Under the pieces are notes generated by a model that made no database searches, was not told the origin of the DNA, and saw only the letters and a list, made by a program, of their open reading frames with translations. From Ornithobacterium rhinotracheale DSM 15997 (lineage in GTDB: Bacteria > Bacteroidota > Bacteroidia > Flavobacteriales > Weeksellaceae), in the NCBI RefSeq assembly GCF_000265465.1, contig NC_018016.1, positions 1,342,501 through 1,406,500 of the forward strand: a stretch of DNA of 64,000 nt, given 5' to 3'. Both the position numbers and the translations under genes were made by a program. Positions 44,304-53,900 of this stretch are shown here, in pieces (positions within the stretch are counted from its first letter, which is position 1; each line of letters starts with the position of its first letter).

Positions 44304-45536
44304 TTAATTTTCTGATATTCTATAAATCAGCCCACAGTTGAATCTTAAATCCTTGTTTAAAGAAGGCGATTCTGGGATGAAGCCTTTTGTTTTTGCAGAG
44401 ATACCTGTGTTAAAGTAGAAGGAATTGTCTCTTTCTTTTTTATAAGAATATATTTTGTATCCAATGTTTAATTCAGCTCCTAGTCCCAGATGTTTTGAAG
44501 AGCTTCTGAAATCTAAGTCTTTTGGTTGAGACCATACATCAAAAGAAGTATTTATTAATAAATTATCGCCCAATTCATAATTATGTAATTTTATCCCGCC
44601 TGCAATGAAAAAATTGTCTTTGTTGAAATACTCTCTTATGTAAGGATTTATCTTGATGTTTTTTCCGACATGAAAATAATAGAAATCTTGCGTAATGTAA
44701 TCCCCGAAAGGAGATAAGGAGTACCCTAAACTGAAGGAGAATTTATTTCCATTTTTTAATTTGAAATTACTTATTCCAAATAGGCTAGGGTTTATAAAAT
44801 TAATGAAAGACAGATATGCAATTCTTCTTGTGTATCTTTTTTCTTCTCTGTTGAGCTCAGACCACTTAGTATATCTATAAAATTTCCCTTTAGGATTATA
44901 GATATTTCTTGCCATTCCCCAGATGTCATGCCCCACAACATCTCTTTCAAGCTCTGGCTTTTTTGTTTCGTCTATCGAGAGCTTTTGGTTAATCAAAGAT
45001 GTGAGGTAATAGGAGCCGACACCGATGTGCCTCGTTATAACATCCGCTTTTACATTTTTATAATCTTGTTCATCAAATGCAAGTTTAGCATTCATAGATC
45101 TTAAATAAGTGTAGTCAGATTCTAGCCCCGCAGTATGTAGTCTAATGTAATTAGGTAAATCAGTTTCTTTTAGATTTTTCAAAGTAGCATCAGAAACCCC
45201 AATTACCTTGGCTACACCATCTTTGTCAAAGAAAGGAACATTTATAGCACCTATATTCAGCTCGGTCAAAACAGAGCGATGCCCCTCCTCGTGTGTTAGC
45301 GGTTGGAAGAAAATAGCAGTGCTTACATAGGAGAAAAGTGTGTATTTATCACTTATTTTTTCATTTTTCAAATAAATTTCATTTGAAACAAATCGCGTAG
45401 CTTCTTGAACATAAGTATTAGACTGTCTCATAGACATTAACTTAGTCCCATCCATTATAGGTGCTTCGTAAAATGTTTTCTGTTGGGCATAAATAGAGGC
45501 AGATAAAAGAAAAATGAATAAATAAATGTTTTTCAT
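44304..45536 (-). CDS. Exported HExxH-containing protein with probable outer-membrane barrel
   Basis: 410 residues. Signal peptide MKNIYLFIFLLSASIYAQ, nearly the same as that of the exported protein at 40831-41505. A zinc-protease-type HEEGH occurs at 82-86 (PLTHEEGHRSVL), with Glu139 in LHTAGLESDY as a possible third ligand. From about residue 240 the sequence turns into alternating aromatic strands (FSFSLGYSLSPFGDYI, LGLGAELNIGYKIYSY) like a small beta-barrel, ending LIYRISEN. I do not recognise a named family. Peptidase activity is inference from the motif. Confidence 0.75.
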   Translation of the reverse strand: MKNIYLFIFLLSASIYAQQKTFYEAPIMDGTKLMSMRQSNTYVQEATRFVSNEIYLKNEKISDKYTLFSYVSTAIFFQPLTHEEGHRSVLTELNIGAINVPFFDKDGVAKVIGVSDATLKNLKETDLPNYIRLHTAGLESDYTYLRSMNAKLAFDEQDYKNVKADVITRHIGVGSYYLTSLINQKLSIDETKKPELERDVVGHDIWGMARNIYNPKGKFYRYTKWSELNREEKRYTRRIAYLSFINFINPSLFGISNFKLKNGNKFSFSLGYSLSPFGDYITQDFYYFHVGKNIKINPYIREYFNKDNFFIAGGIKLHNYELGDNLLINTSFDVWSQPKDLDFRSSSKHLGLGAELNIGYKIYSYKKERDNSFYFNTGISAKTKGFIPESPSLNKDLRFNCGLIYRISEN

Positions 45537-45569
45537 GTTAAATTTTTCTACAAATTTAAATGTTTTTAG
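45501..45569. repeat. 69-bp direct repeat, copy 2
   Basis: 68 of 69 bases equal to 41470-41538, same orientation, 4031 bp away. It spans the -7 box, leader and first 12 codons of the HExxH gene. Confidence 0.92.
45551..45558 (-). promoter_or_regulatory. -7 box TAAATTTG, repeat copy 2
   Basis: Minus-strand TAAATTTG, 14 bp ahead of ATG 45536; same sequence and spacing as at 41520-41527. Confidence 0.6.
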
Positions 45570-45637
45570 ATTTTTATGTAAGTAAAAAAAAGAAAAATAG
45601 TTTTTGAAAATAAATTATTTAAATAAAAGAAAATTAC

Positions 45638-45645
45638 TATATTTG
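45638..45645 (+). promoter_or_regulatory. -7 box TATATTTG for a 39-residue peptide
   Basis: Exact TAnnTTTG, 24 bp before ATG 45670. No -33 at 19 bp. Confidence 0.5.
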
Positions 45646-45669
45646 TTTAGAGTTGAAAGTTAATTTGTT

Positions 45670-45789
45670 ATGAAAAGAATAATAGAAGATAAGAGAAATT
45701 TAGATATTTTAATTTATGTCTTAGCTGCAATTTTATTTGTCATGTCTTGCGCTTTGGGGTATAGCGTAGGTCTCCGTATTTTATCTTGA
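45670..45789 (+). CDS. Small single-span membrane peptide, unknown
   Basis: 39 residues: MKRIIEDKRNLD, one hydrophobic span ILIYVLAAILFVMSCALGY, then SVGLRILS. Preceded by a -7 box and not overlapped by another gene. The charged N-terminus and C-terminal Arg resemble many bacterial membrane micropeptides. Like the 60-residue protein at 44033 it begins MKR and is a single-span protein within the same cluster. Confidence 0.5.
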   Translation: MKRIIEDKRNLDILIYVLAAILFVMSCALGYSVGLRILS

Positions 45790-45841
45790 TTAAAAACGGA
45801 GTATGTTTTTAGAATCAGAAATTAAAAATAATAAATAGGAA

Positions 45842-46354
45842 TCATAAATCCCTAAACCCCGACTGAACATCGCTTTGTAGTTGCAAAAGCGCACCCGAAA
45901 AAGGTTCGCTACCTTCCACCGATTTTTTGAGAATCATTGTTTGCAAATCTTCGGCAGAAGCGTTTGGCTTGAGCGTGTCTTTGCATTGTTTTATAAAGTT
46001 TTGCGTGGCATTTTTAGTCGAAAAAATGATTTTCCAAGTATCGGGCAAGATGTAAATCTGTTGGCTTAAATTATGGTCATACTCTTCTTGTATAGAATGC
46101 ACCAGAGCGTATTCATACTCTTCTAGCGAGTTGCTTAGCTCAATTCTTCGCACCAAATTAGTTGGTCGTATCCTCTCTAAAAAGAGAGCCATGCGTTCAT
46201 ACGCCTGCAATCGGTGAGAGGTGATTTCGTTGTTTTTCACATTTTGCGGTGTTTGAAGTTTTTGTGCCGAGAAATATTTATCAATCAAAAGATAAAAAAT
46301 AGCACCTAAAAAAAGCATGGGTACTAAATATAAAAGCATGCGAATAATTTCCAT
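45842..46354 (-). CDS. Membrane-anchored conserved protein, unknown
   Basis: 170 residues. One N-terminal membrane helix (LLYLVPMLFLGAIFYLLIDKYF), then a cytoplasmic helical region (ITSHRLQAYERMALFLERIRP, NSLEEYEYALVHSIQEEYDHN). I recall proteins of this layout as conserved but uncharacterised in Flavobacteriia. Nothing in the neighbourhood explains it. Confidence 0.75.
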   Translation of the reverse strand: MEIIRMLLYLVPMLFLGAIFYLLIDKYFSAQKLQTPQNVKNNEITSHRLQAYERMALFLERIRPTNLVRRIELSNSLEEYEYALVHSIQEEYDHNLSQQIYILPDTWKIIFSTKNATQNFIKQCKDTLKPNASAEDLQTMILKKSVEGSEPFSGALLQLQSDVQSGFRDL

Positions 46355-46376
46355 AATTTAATGTATTGTAAAAGTA

Positions 46377-46384
46377 CAAAGATA
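46377..46384 (-). promoter_or_regulatory. -7 box TATCTTTG for the gene at 45842
   Basis: Minus-strand TATCTTTG, 22 bp ahead of ATG 46354. Confidence 0.5.
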
Positions 46385-46534
46385 GAAATCTAAAAATTCA
46401 TATCGTTTAATTAAAATCAAAAAAAATCTCAAATTATCGAATTTGCCCTATTTTAAAAAATGTAATAAAATATAATTTGTAAATATGCTTAAAAAATTGT
46501 ATTTTGTCGCAACGAATTTAAAAAAATAATATAT

Positions 46535-47788
46535 ATGGCAAATTACACATCGCAAGAATTAATAGAATTAGAAAATCAATATGGAGCACACAACTATCAC
46601 CCGCTACCCGTAGTGTTAGAGCGGGGACAAGGCGTGTATGCGTGGGATGTGGAGGGGAAGAAATATTTTGATTTTCTTTCGGCATATTCTGCGGTAAATC
46701 AAGGGCACTGCCACCCACGCATTGTGGAGGCGACCAAGAAACAAGCCGAAAAGCTTTGCCTCACTTCGCGAGCTTTTCATAATTCAGAATTGGGAAAATA
46801 CGAAAAATTATTGGCAGAACTCATGAATATGGATCGTGTGTTGCCGATGAATTCTGGAGCCGAAGCGGTAGAAACGGCTTTGAAAATTACTCGAAAATGG
46901 GGCTATGAGAAAAAAGGCGTTCCTGCTGAGCAGGGCATTATTGTTGTGGCTAACGGGAATTTCCATGGGCGCACGACTACGATAATTTCTTTCTCTAATG
47001 ATGAAAATGCGAGAGAGCATTTCGGGCCTTATACGCCAGGATTTATTTCTGTGTCTTATGACGATGCAGAGGCTTTGCAAAAAGTTTTGGAAGAAAATCC
47101 CAATGTAGTAGGTTTTCTCGTAGAGCCAATTCAGGGCGAGGCAGGCGTGTATGTGCCAAAAGATGGTTACTTGAAAGCCTGTGCCGATTTGTGTAAAAAG
47201 CATAATGTACTTTTCATTGCAGATGAAATTCAGACAGGAATTGCCCGCACTGGTAAAATGCTTGCTTGCGATCACGAGGGCGTAAAACCCGATGTGCTCA
47301 CACTTGGCAAGGCACTTTCTGGAGGATTTTATCCCGTTTCGGCGGTGTTGGCAAAAGATGAGGTAATGGAGGTGTTGCACCCAGGGCAGCATGGATCTAC
47401 TTTCGGCGGAAATCCATTGGCATGTGCCATAGCCACCGAGGCGTTGCAAGTTGTAATTGATGAGAAATTAGCCGAAAATGCCGATCAAATGGGGATTTTC
47501 TTTAGAGAAGAAATGCAGAAAATCATCGATAAACACAGCGATTTAGTTACCTTGGTTAGAGGAAAAGGATTGCTCAATGCCATCGTTATCAACGATACTG
47601 AAGACAGCGACACAGCATGGGAGCTATGTTTAGCCATGAAAGAAAACGGATTGCTTGCCAAACCTACGCACGGAAACATCATTCGTTTTGCGCCGCCACT
47701 TGTTATTAATAAAGCGCAACTCACTCAATGTTTAGAAATTATAGAAAAAAGCATTAGAGAATTTTCTAAAAATGATAATAAGGTGTAA
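46535..47788 (+). CDS. rocD: Ornithine aminotransferase
   Basis: 417 residues, class III PLP aminotransferase. Moves the delta-amino group of ornithine to 2-oxoglutarate, giving glutamate semialdehyde (arginine/ornithine breakdown or proline synthesis). PLP Lys in [27 protein letters not shown] and [14 protein letters not shown] are the ornithine-type blocks. Other class III substrates are less likely given the strong match to the N-terminus [16 protein letters not shown]. Confidence 0.95.
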   Translation: MANYTSQELIELENQYGAHNYHPLPVVLERGQGVYAWDVEGKKYFDFLSAYSAVNQGHCHPRIVEATKKQAEKLCLTSRAFHNSELGKYEKLLAELMNMDRVLPMNSGAEAVETALKITRKWGYEKKGVPAEQGIIVVANGNFHGRTTTIISFSNDENAREHFGPYTPGFISVSYDDAEALQKVLEENPNVVGFLVEPIQGEAGVYVPKDGYLKACADLCKKHNVLFIADEIQTGIARTGKMLACDHEGVKPDVLTLGKALSGGFYPVSAVLAKDEVMEVLHPGQHGSTFGGNPLACAIATEALQVVIDEKLAENADQMGIFFREEMQKIIDKHSDLVTLVRGKGLLNAIVINDTEDSDTAWELCLAMKENGLLAKPTHGNIIRFAPPLVINKAQLTQCLEIIEKSIREFSKNDNKV

Positions 47789-47821
47789 CTTTACACACAT
47801 AACTAAAATTCACACAAAATC

Positions 47822-48712
47822 ATGAAAATTGTAATTTCTGGCGGAACGGGTTATTTAGGCAGTTTGCTTGTCGATTATTATAAAACCAAGGCAGATGTTT
47901 ATGTGCTCACGCGAAGCATTAAAAAAGATTTGCCAGCATCGGTAAAGCAAGTGGTGTGGGATGCCAAAAATGTAGGCGACTGGAGCGAATGTTTAGAAAA
48001 CGCCGATGCGCTGATTAACTTGGCAGGGAAAAACATCAACACCCGAATGACCGAAAAAAATAAGCAAGAAATTTTACAATCAAGGATAGCCTCTACCGAG
48101 GCACTGGGCAAAGCGATTGAAGAATGCAAAAATCCACCTAAAATGTGGCTAAATGCATCTTCGGTAGCGATTTATGATGAAAGTAGAAGAGAAGAAAAAA
48201 CAGAATTTTCAGAATTAAACGGCACCGATTTTTTATCTGAAGTCAGCCGAAAGTGGGAAATGGCATTTTACCGTTATGCCGAAGGAAAAACCAAAAAAGT
48301 GGTATTTAGAATCTCACTTGTTTTGGGCGACCATAAAGGAAGTGCATTGCATTCGCTCAAAAAACTTGTTCAGTTTGGGGGCGGGGGCAAAGCTGGTAAC
48401 GGAACGCAAATGGTGAGCTGGGTGAGCGAAAAAGATTTTGTGCGAGCTATTTCTTACATCGTAAAACACGAATTGGAGGGCGATTTCAATATTGCTAATG
48501 GCAGTGCCGTCAGCAATAAATTATTGATGGAAATGCTACGCAAGAAATACAATCGCTCGTTTGGGCTTTCTGCTCCTAAGCTTTTAATTAAATTAGGGGG
48601 CGAAGTCATCGGCACACCGCCAGAGTTGATTTTAAGGAGTCAGAATGTAATCCCTAAACGATTGTGGAAGGCTGGTTTTAACTTCTTGCACGAATCCGTT
48701 TTAGATATTTAA
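47822..48712 (+). CDS. TIGR01777 family NAD-dependent epimerase-like protein
   Basis: 296 residues. N-terminal Rossmann motif SGGTGYLGSLL, DALINLAGKNINTRM, and the C-terminal DUF1731-like helical domain (PPELILRSQNVIPKRLWKAGF). Related to SDR39U1; linked in other organisms to cell-division phenotypes (SulA-like annotation is a misnomer). Substrate unknown. 33 bp after rocD; co-transcription is possible. Confidence 0.92.
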   Translation: MKIVISGGTGYLGSLLVDYYKTKADVYVLTRSIKKDLPASVKQVVWDAKNVGDWSECLENADALINLAGKNINTRMTEKNKQEILQSRIASTEALGKAIEECKNPPKMWLNASSVAIYDESRREEKTEFSELNGTDFLSEVSRKWEMAFYRYAEGKTKKVVFRISLVLGDHKGSALHSLKKLVQFGGGGKAGNGTQMVSWVSEKDFVRAISYIVKHELEGDFNIANGSAVSNKLLMEMLRKKYNRSFGLSAPKLLIKLGGEVIGTPPELILRSQNVIPKRLWKAGFNFLHESVLDI

Positions 48713-48734
48713 GCCAAAGTTAAAGTTTATAGCA

Positions 48735-48767
48735 AAAAAAACTCAGTCATTTTGACTGAGTTTTTTT
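48735..48767. terminator. Bidirectional terminator between the epimerase-like and SPOR genes
   Basis: 15-bp stem with ACTCAGTCA / TGACTGAGT core, TTT loop, and A/T runs on both sides; lies between converging genes. Confidence 0.9.
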
Positions 48768-48794
48768 GTTTTTATGTAAAAAATAGATTTTGCA

Positions 48795-49271
48795 TTATTT
48801 TGCTCTACGGCACCATACTGCCCATTGCACGAAAAATGCCCCAGGGTATTTTTTCTTAATGCGAGCCATATCTGTTGCGGCAGAACGCTTAGTAAAGTAT
48901 TCTCCCACAAGCACACGATAGTCTGGGCGAGTGTACACCATTTCAGAAGATAAATCTGGGAAATTTCTTTTAAATTCATTTATCACACTATTTGCAAGGC
49001 TTCTATCCTTTGTGTATCGAATTTGAATTCTGTATCCTTTCACCTTTGGAGTTCTTGCACAAATATCAAAATTCTCACTTTCTTTCTTAGGTGTGTCCAA
49101 ATTCGTTTTGCTTTTTAAGCACTTTTGGCTCGCCTCTTTTGAAATAAGAGAATCAATCACTTGATTAGCCTCAATGGTGTAAGAACCACCAGATATGCTA
49201 TCTACAACCGAGATTTGCCCAAAGCTCACCCCGATGTAAAGGCATATAAATAAAGACAAAAACTTTTTCAT
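48795..49271 (-). CDS. Exported SPOR-domain protein
   Basis: 158 residues from ATG 49271 (an upstream in-frame ATG at 49292 overlaps the promoter box). Signal peptide MKKFLSLFICLYIGVSFG; SPOR domain at the C-terminal half (GYRIQIRYTKDRSLANSVINE, YRVLVGEYFTKRSAATDMARI). SPOR domains bind denuded glycan of septal peptidoglycan. Four Cys in the mature part could form disulfides. Confidence 0.88.
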   Translation of the reverse strand: MKKFLSLFICLYIGVSFGQISVVDSISGGSYTIEANQVIDSLISKEASQKCLKSKTNLDTPKKESENFDICARTPKVKGYRIQIRYTKDRSLANSVINEFKRNFPDLSSEMVYTRPDYRVLVGEYFTKRSAATDMARIKKKYPGAFFVQWAVWCRRAK

Positions 49272-49289
49272 ACTTTCAATATCTTTTTG

Positions 49290-49297
49290 CAAATATA
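49290..49297 (-). promoter_or_regulatory. -7 box TATATTTG for the SPOR gene
   Basis: Minus-strand TATATTTG, 18 bp ahead of ATG 49271. Confidence 0.5.
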
Positions 49298-49593
49298 AGA
49301 CACTTTCAAGACTTTGAAAGCTAAAATTTAAGAAATAGCTTAAAGCTCTTATTTGTTATCTGCCCTTTTTCTATAATAACTATCATTCCATTGATTTTGT
49401 TTGAAAATTTATGCGATATGCTTATTCAGTTTATTATGAGTAATTTAAGTGATTTGGTTTATTTAGAATATTTATAAATTAGCAAAAAAAGAGAATTAGA
49501 TTGATTTTTTTTATGAAAGAATTAACGGAGCATGCTATTTTTGTAATTATTAATACTAAGTAAAACATACCCAAATTTCAATATTGTAAGAGA
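49298..49593. other. Divergent intergenic region, SPOR gene / act operon
   Basis: About 300 bp without a credible ORF. Apart from the two -7 boxes I see an imperfect CTTTCAAGACTTTGAAAG inverted repeat (49303-49320) and AT-rich sequence; no RNA gene was recognised. Confidence 0.5.
49536..49543 (+). promoter_or_regulatory. -7 box TATTTTTG for the act operon
   Basis: TATTTTTG, 50 bp before the actA ATG, giving a leader of about 45 nt. No -33 TTTG. Confidence 0.48.
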
Positions 49594-50925
49594 ATGGCGT
49601 ATTTGCAAAAAATTAAATGGAATTGTATTGCAGGGTTCATCTTGACTTTGATGTTCTCTGTAACCTACGCTCAGGATGCCGAGGCAATCAATGGCGACCC
49701 GAACAAGGGGAAGGAGTTATTTAATACTAATTGTGCAGCTTGTCACCAGCTAGATAAAAAAGTGGTAGGCCCTGCATTAGGAGGTATTGTAGAGAAATTG
49801 CAAACAGAGCAAGGGCTCGGAAGAGAGTGGTTGCATAAGTGGATTAGAAACAACGAAGAGTTACGTGCTTCTGGAGATGAGTATGCAATTAAGGTGTATG
49901 AGGAAAATGGCAAAGTAGCCATGACTCCGTTTCCTAATTTAACAGATCAGCAAATAGATGATATCTTGGCATATACATCTAATCCTCCTGCCGAGAAAGT
50001 AGAACCTGTAACTCAACTACAAGTAGAAGAGAAAGAGGGCGGAAGCCTTACTACAGGACCTATTGTTGTAGGTTTCTCGGTAATTGCATGTTTGCTTGTA
50101 TGGATGCTTGTTCGAGTAAATAGCTTGAACCAATTGAGCTTAAAAGAATCTTTAGCAGAAGGTGAGGAGCTTCATAAGCAATCATTTAAAGAATTACTAG
50201 AGAAAAATCAAAAATATGTAAATTTTGGTTTGTTAGTACTTTCTTTATTAGCACTCTATGGCTTGTGGGAGGCAATGCTTGGGATAGATGTGAATAAAGG
50301 ATATCGTCCAGAGCAACCAATTTATTTCTCGCACAAAATTCACGCAGGAGAGCAAGGTATTGATTGCCAAATGTGTCACACTAGTGCAAAGTATGGTAGA
50401 GTTTCAGGAATTCCTACTACTAATGTGTGTATGAACTGTCACTATTCTATCCAAGAGTATAAAGGAGACTATGTAGAAAAAGGAAAATCTAAGAAATTCT
50501 ATACAGAGGAAATTCAAAAGATCTATGCTTCTTCAGGATTTGATAAGAATACAATGACTTATACTGGGGAAACAAAACCAATCGAATGGGTGAGAGTTCA
50601 CAACATGCCAGATTTTGTACACTTCAATCACGCACAGCACGTTGTGGCGGGAGAAAATGCAATCAAAAAGGCTAAAAATGTGGAGCAAGTATGTTACGCT
50701 TGTCATGGTAGAGTAGATGAGATGAATGTGGTGGAGATGGCAAACGATTTTACAATGGGATGGTGTATCAACTGTCACAGAGAAACGCAAGTGGATATGG
50801 ACAATGGATACAACAAAGCGTATTATTCAGAATTGCACGAAAAGCTTAAAAAGCAGTATGGCGACAACGCAACAATTACTGTAGATGCGATTGGAGGATT
50901 GGAATGTGCTAAATGTCACTATTAA
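49594..50925 (+). CDS. actA: Alternative complex III subunit ActA, multihaem cytochrome c
   Basis: 443 residues with six CxxCH haem sites: CAACH (47-51), CQMCH, CMNCH, CYACH, CINCH and CAKCH. The first belongs to an N-terminal monohaem cytochrome c domain behind a signal peptide; two membrane helices follow (about 150-170 and 205-225); the other five haems form the pentahaem domain. It is the electron outlet of quinol:cytochrome c/oxidoreductase ACIII, facing the periplasm. First gene of actABCDEF. Confidence 0.95.
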   Translation: MAYLQKIKWNCIAGFILTLMFSVTYAQDAEAINGDPNKGKELFNTNCAACHQLDKKVVGPALGGIVEKLQTEQGLGREWLHKWIRNNEELRASGDEYAIKVYEENGKVAMTPFPNLTDQQIDDILAYTSNPPAEKVEPVTQLQVEEKEGGSLTTGPIVVGFSVIACLLVWMLVRVNSLNQLSLKESLAEGEELHKQSFKELLEKNQKYVNFGLLVLSLLALYGLWEAMLGIDVNKGYRPEQPIYFSHKIHAGEQGIDCQMCHTSAKYGRVSGIPTTNVCMNCHYSIQEYKGDYVEKGKSKKFYTEEIQKIYASSGFDKNTMTYTGETKPIEWVRVHNMPDFVHFNHAQHVVAGENAIKKAKNVEQVCYACHGRVDEMNVVEMANDFTMGWCINCHRETQVDMDNGYNKAYYSELHEKLKKQYGDNATITVDAIGGLECAKCHY

Positions 50926-50961
50926 TAAGATTTAATAATTATAAATAAATACTGAAGTTAC

Positions 50962-53900
50962 ATGGCTTCTAACAAGAAATATAGAGGTAGTATAGAAGAA
51001 TTATACAACGATTCTTTAACCGAGAAACTTGCAGCAAACGAGTTTGCGGAAGAGTTACCAGTTGACGAATTTTTAGGAGACAAGAAAACGATGGAGTCCT
51101 CAAAGACTTCTCGTAGAGATTTCTTGAAATTCCTAGGGTTCAGTACAGCAGCGGCTACATTGGCTGCTTGTGAGGCGCCCGTGATAAAATCGGTTCCCTA
51201 TGTCGTAAAACCAATTGATGTAATGCCTGGGGTTCCTACTTATTATGCGTCTACAATGTACGATGGTTACGACTATGCAAGCGTACTCGTGAAAACAAGA
51301 GAGGGGAGACCTATCAAAATTGAACCAAACAAGGAGTTAAAATATCTAGGAGATGCTAATGCGAGAGTGCAAGCTTCTGTTTTGTCATTATATGACTCAA
51401 ACAGAATTAAAGACCCGGCATTGAATGGTGAAAAATCTGACTGGGCAACCGTAGATAAAACTATTCAGCAAAAGCTTAGCAACCTAGGCGGGAAGAAAGT
51501 GGTGGTTTTAACCCCGTCTTTACCGAGCCCTTCTACCAAGGCGATCATCAATAGCTTTGCAAGTAAGTATGGTGCTGAGCATGTAGTGTTTGATGCAGTA
51601 GATGCAACTCCAGCTTTAGATGCTGCGGAAGAAGTTTTTGGAAAGAGAGTTTTACCTTATTATGATTTATCCAATACTGAGTTAGTAGTAGGCTTTAATG
51701 CAGATTTCTTAAATTCCCACAACGGAATTTCCTTGGAAAAGTCTTATGCAGCAGCCCGCAAGCCAGGTAAAAACATGCTTCGTCATATTCAAGTTGAAGC
51801 TAATTTAAGCTTAACTGGATCTAACGCAGATTCAAGATTCCCTTTAAAACCATCAGATGTTTACAAAGTTTTAGCAGAGGTTTATACCGCATTGAACGGT
51901 GGAGGAACATCAAATGCTACGGCAAAAGTTATAGCTCAAGAGCTACAGGCAAAAGGTAGCAAAGCAGTTGTTCTAGTTGATGGTTCAAAAGAAGCACAAG
52001 TTTTAGGACATTTAATTAATAAAACTTTAGACGCGAATGCTGTAACGGAAAAAGCTAATTTACTTAAAGAAAGTAATAATGCTAAATTTAAGCAATTCGT
52101 AAATGATGCAAAAGCGGGATTAATCGGAGCGTTATTCATTTATGATGCAAACCCTGTTGCAAATTCATTCTATGGAGCAGAGATCAAAGAAGCTTTAAAG
52201 AAAATTCCTTTATCAGTAGGGATGTTAAGCATTGATGATGAAACTGCAAAGAGTGTAAATGTTTTAGCACCAGTGAATCATTGGTTAGAAAGTTGGGGAG
52301 ATTTTATTCCTCTATCAGGGGTATATGCTTTGCAACAACCAACAATTCAGCCAGTTTTAAATACAAGACAATTCCAAGAGTCGCTTTTAGTGTGGCTAGG
52401 AGATAAAAAAGCTCCAGTTTCTGCGGCGGTGAAGGCAGAGGAAAAGGCTGAAGACGGGCAAGAGCAAAAAGAGGTTGAAAGCATTGCCAAGGCTTTAGAA
52501 ATTGAAGATAATTCATATTATAACTATTTAAGAAAATTTGCAGCACAGTACCTAGGTGGTGTATCATTTAATCAAGCCTTGTACAATGGTGCTGTAGAGA
52601 CCGAAGCAGGCGAGCCTTTGTCTTATGTAGGAGGAGATGCGCAAGCAGCTATTTCAGTTTTAAAGGCTGCGAAAACTGCCGATTGGGAAATTCAATTATA
52701 TACTAAAGTGGGAATGGGAGATGGTCGCCAAGCAACTAACCCTTGGTTGCAAGAGTTGCCAGATCCAGTAACTAGAACCTCTTGGGATAACTACTTTACA
52801 ATGAATCCACTGGATGCAGAGAAATTAGGCATCGAAATGTGGAACTATGGTAATGAGCGAAACGGAAGAATGGAGTTGAATGGAGTTTACTATGAAGCTA
52901 AAGTAAACGGCGTTACAATTAAAGCTCCAGTTTATGTTCAGCCAGGTCAAGCAAGAGGCACAGTAGGTTTAGCTTTAGGTTATGGTGTAACAGGAAAAAT
53001 AGCACAAGCAAATGCTTTAGAAAGTATCGGTGTAAATGCTTATCCAATATATAAAGATGGTCAATTAAGTGCCGTAATTGAGGAATTTAATGAAGTAGGA
53101 GGTTCTCATCCATTTGCCAATATTCAGGTAATGAATACTTTGATGGGACGCTATGAAATCGCAAGAGAGGCATCGCTTGATCAATTCTTAAATGAAGATC
53201 CAAAAGAGTGGAACGAGCCAGCTACGATGGATACTTTCATGGGAGAGAATACCTCTGTTAAGAAAGTTGATTTGTGGAGAAGCTTTGACAGCGCAGATGG
53301 TCCGCACTTTAACCTATCTATCGACTTGAACGCTTGTACAGGATGTGCTGCATGTATCATTGCTTGTCATGCAGAAAACAATGTCCCTGTAGTGGGTAAA
53401 GATGAAATTAGACGCTCTCGTGATATGCATTGGTTAAGAATCGACCGCTATTACTCAGATAGTATGCAGGTTGTTCAGCCAGAAAGATATCCATATACTC
53501 AAAAAGAGGCGTTAGAAGATACAAATTATAACGAGCCATCTCAATACAAAGTGTTGATTAAGCCAGCGGCTGAGAATCCAGATGTGATTTTCCAACCGAT
53601 GATGTGTCAGCATTGTAATCATGCACCATGTGAAACAGTTTGTCCAGTAGCGGCGACATCTCATGGTAAGCAAGGACAAAACATGATGGCATATAACAGA
53701 TGTGTGGGGACTCGTTATTGTGCAAACAACTGTCCTTATAAAGTGAGAAGATTTAACTGGTTTAATTATTCTCAAAACAGTAAGTTTGACTTTAATATGA
53801 ACAACGACTTAGGTCGTATGGTATTGAATCCTGATGTAGTAGTTCGTCAGAGAGGTGTAATGGAGAAATGCTCTTTGTGTGTTCAGATGACTCAAGCTAC

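Noticed and set aside
39760-45789. Prophage or integrative element
   Set aside because: No integrase, structural, relaxase or replication genes and no flanking direct repeats or tRNA; only accessory genes and an internal 69-bp repeat.
46808-47449. 213-codon open frame antisense to rocD
   Set aside because: Mirror of a strongly coding, GC-richer gene; no promoter, no recognisable protein features.
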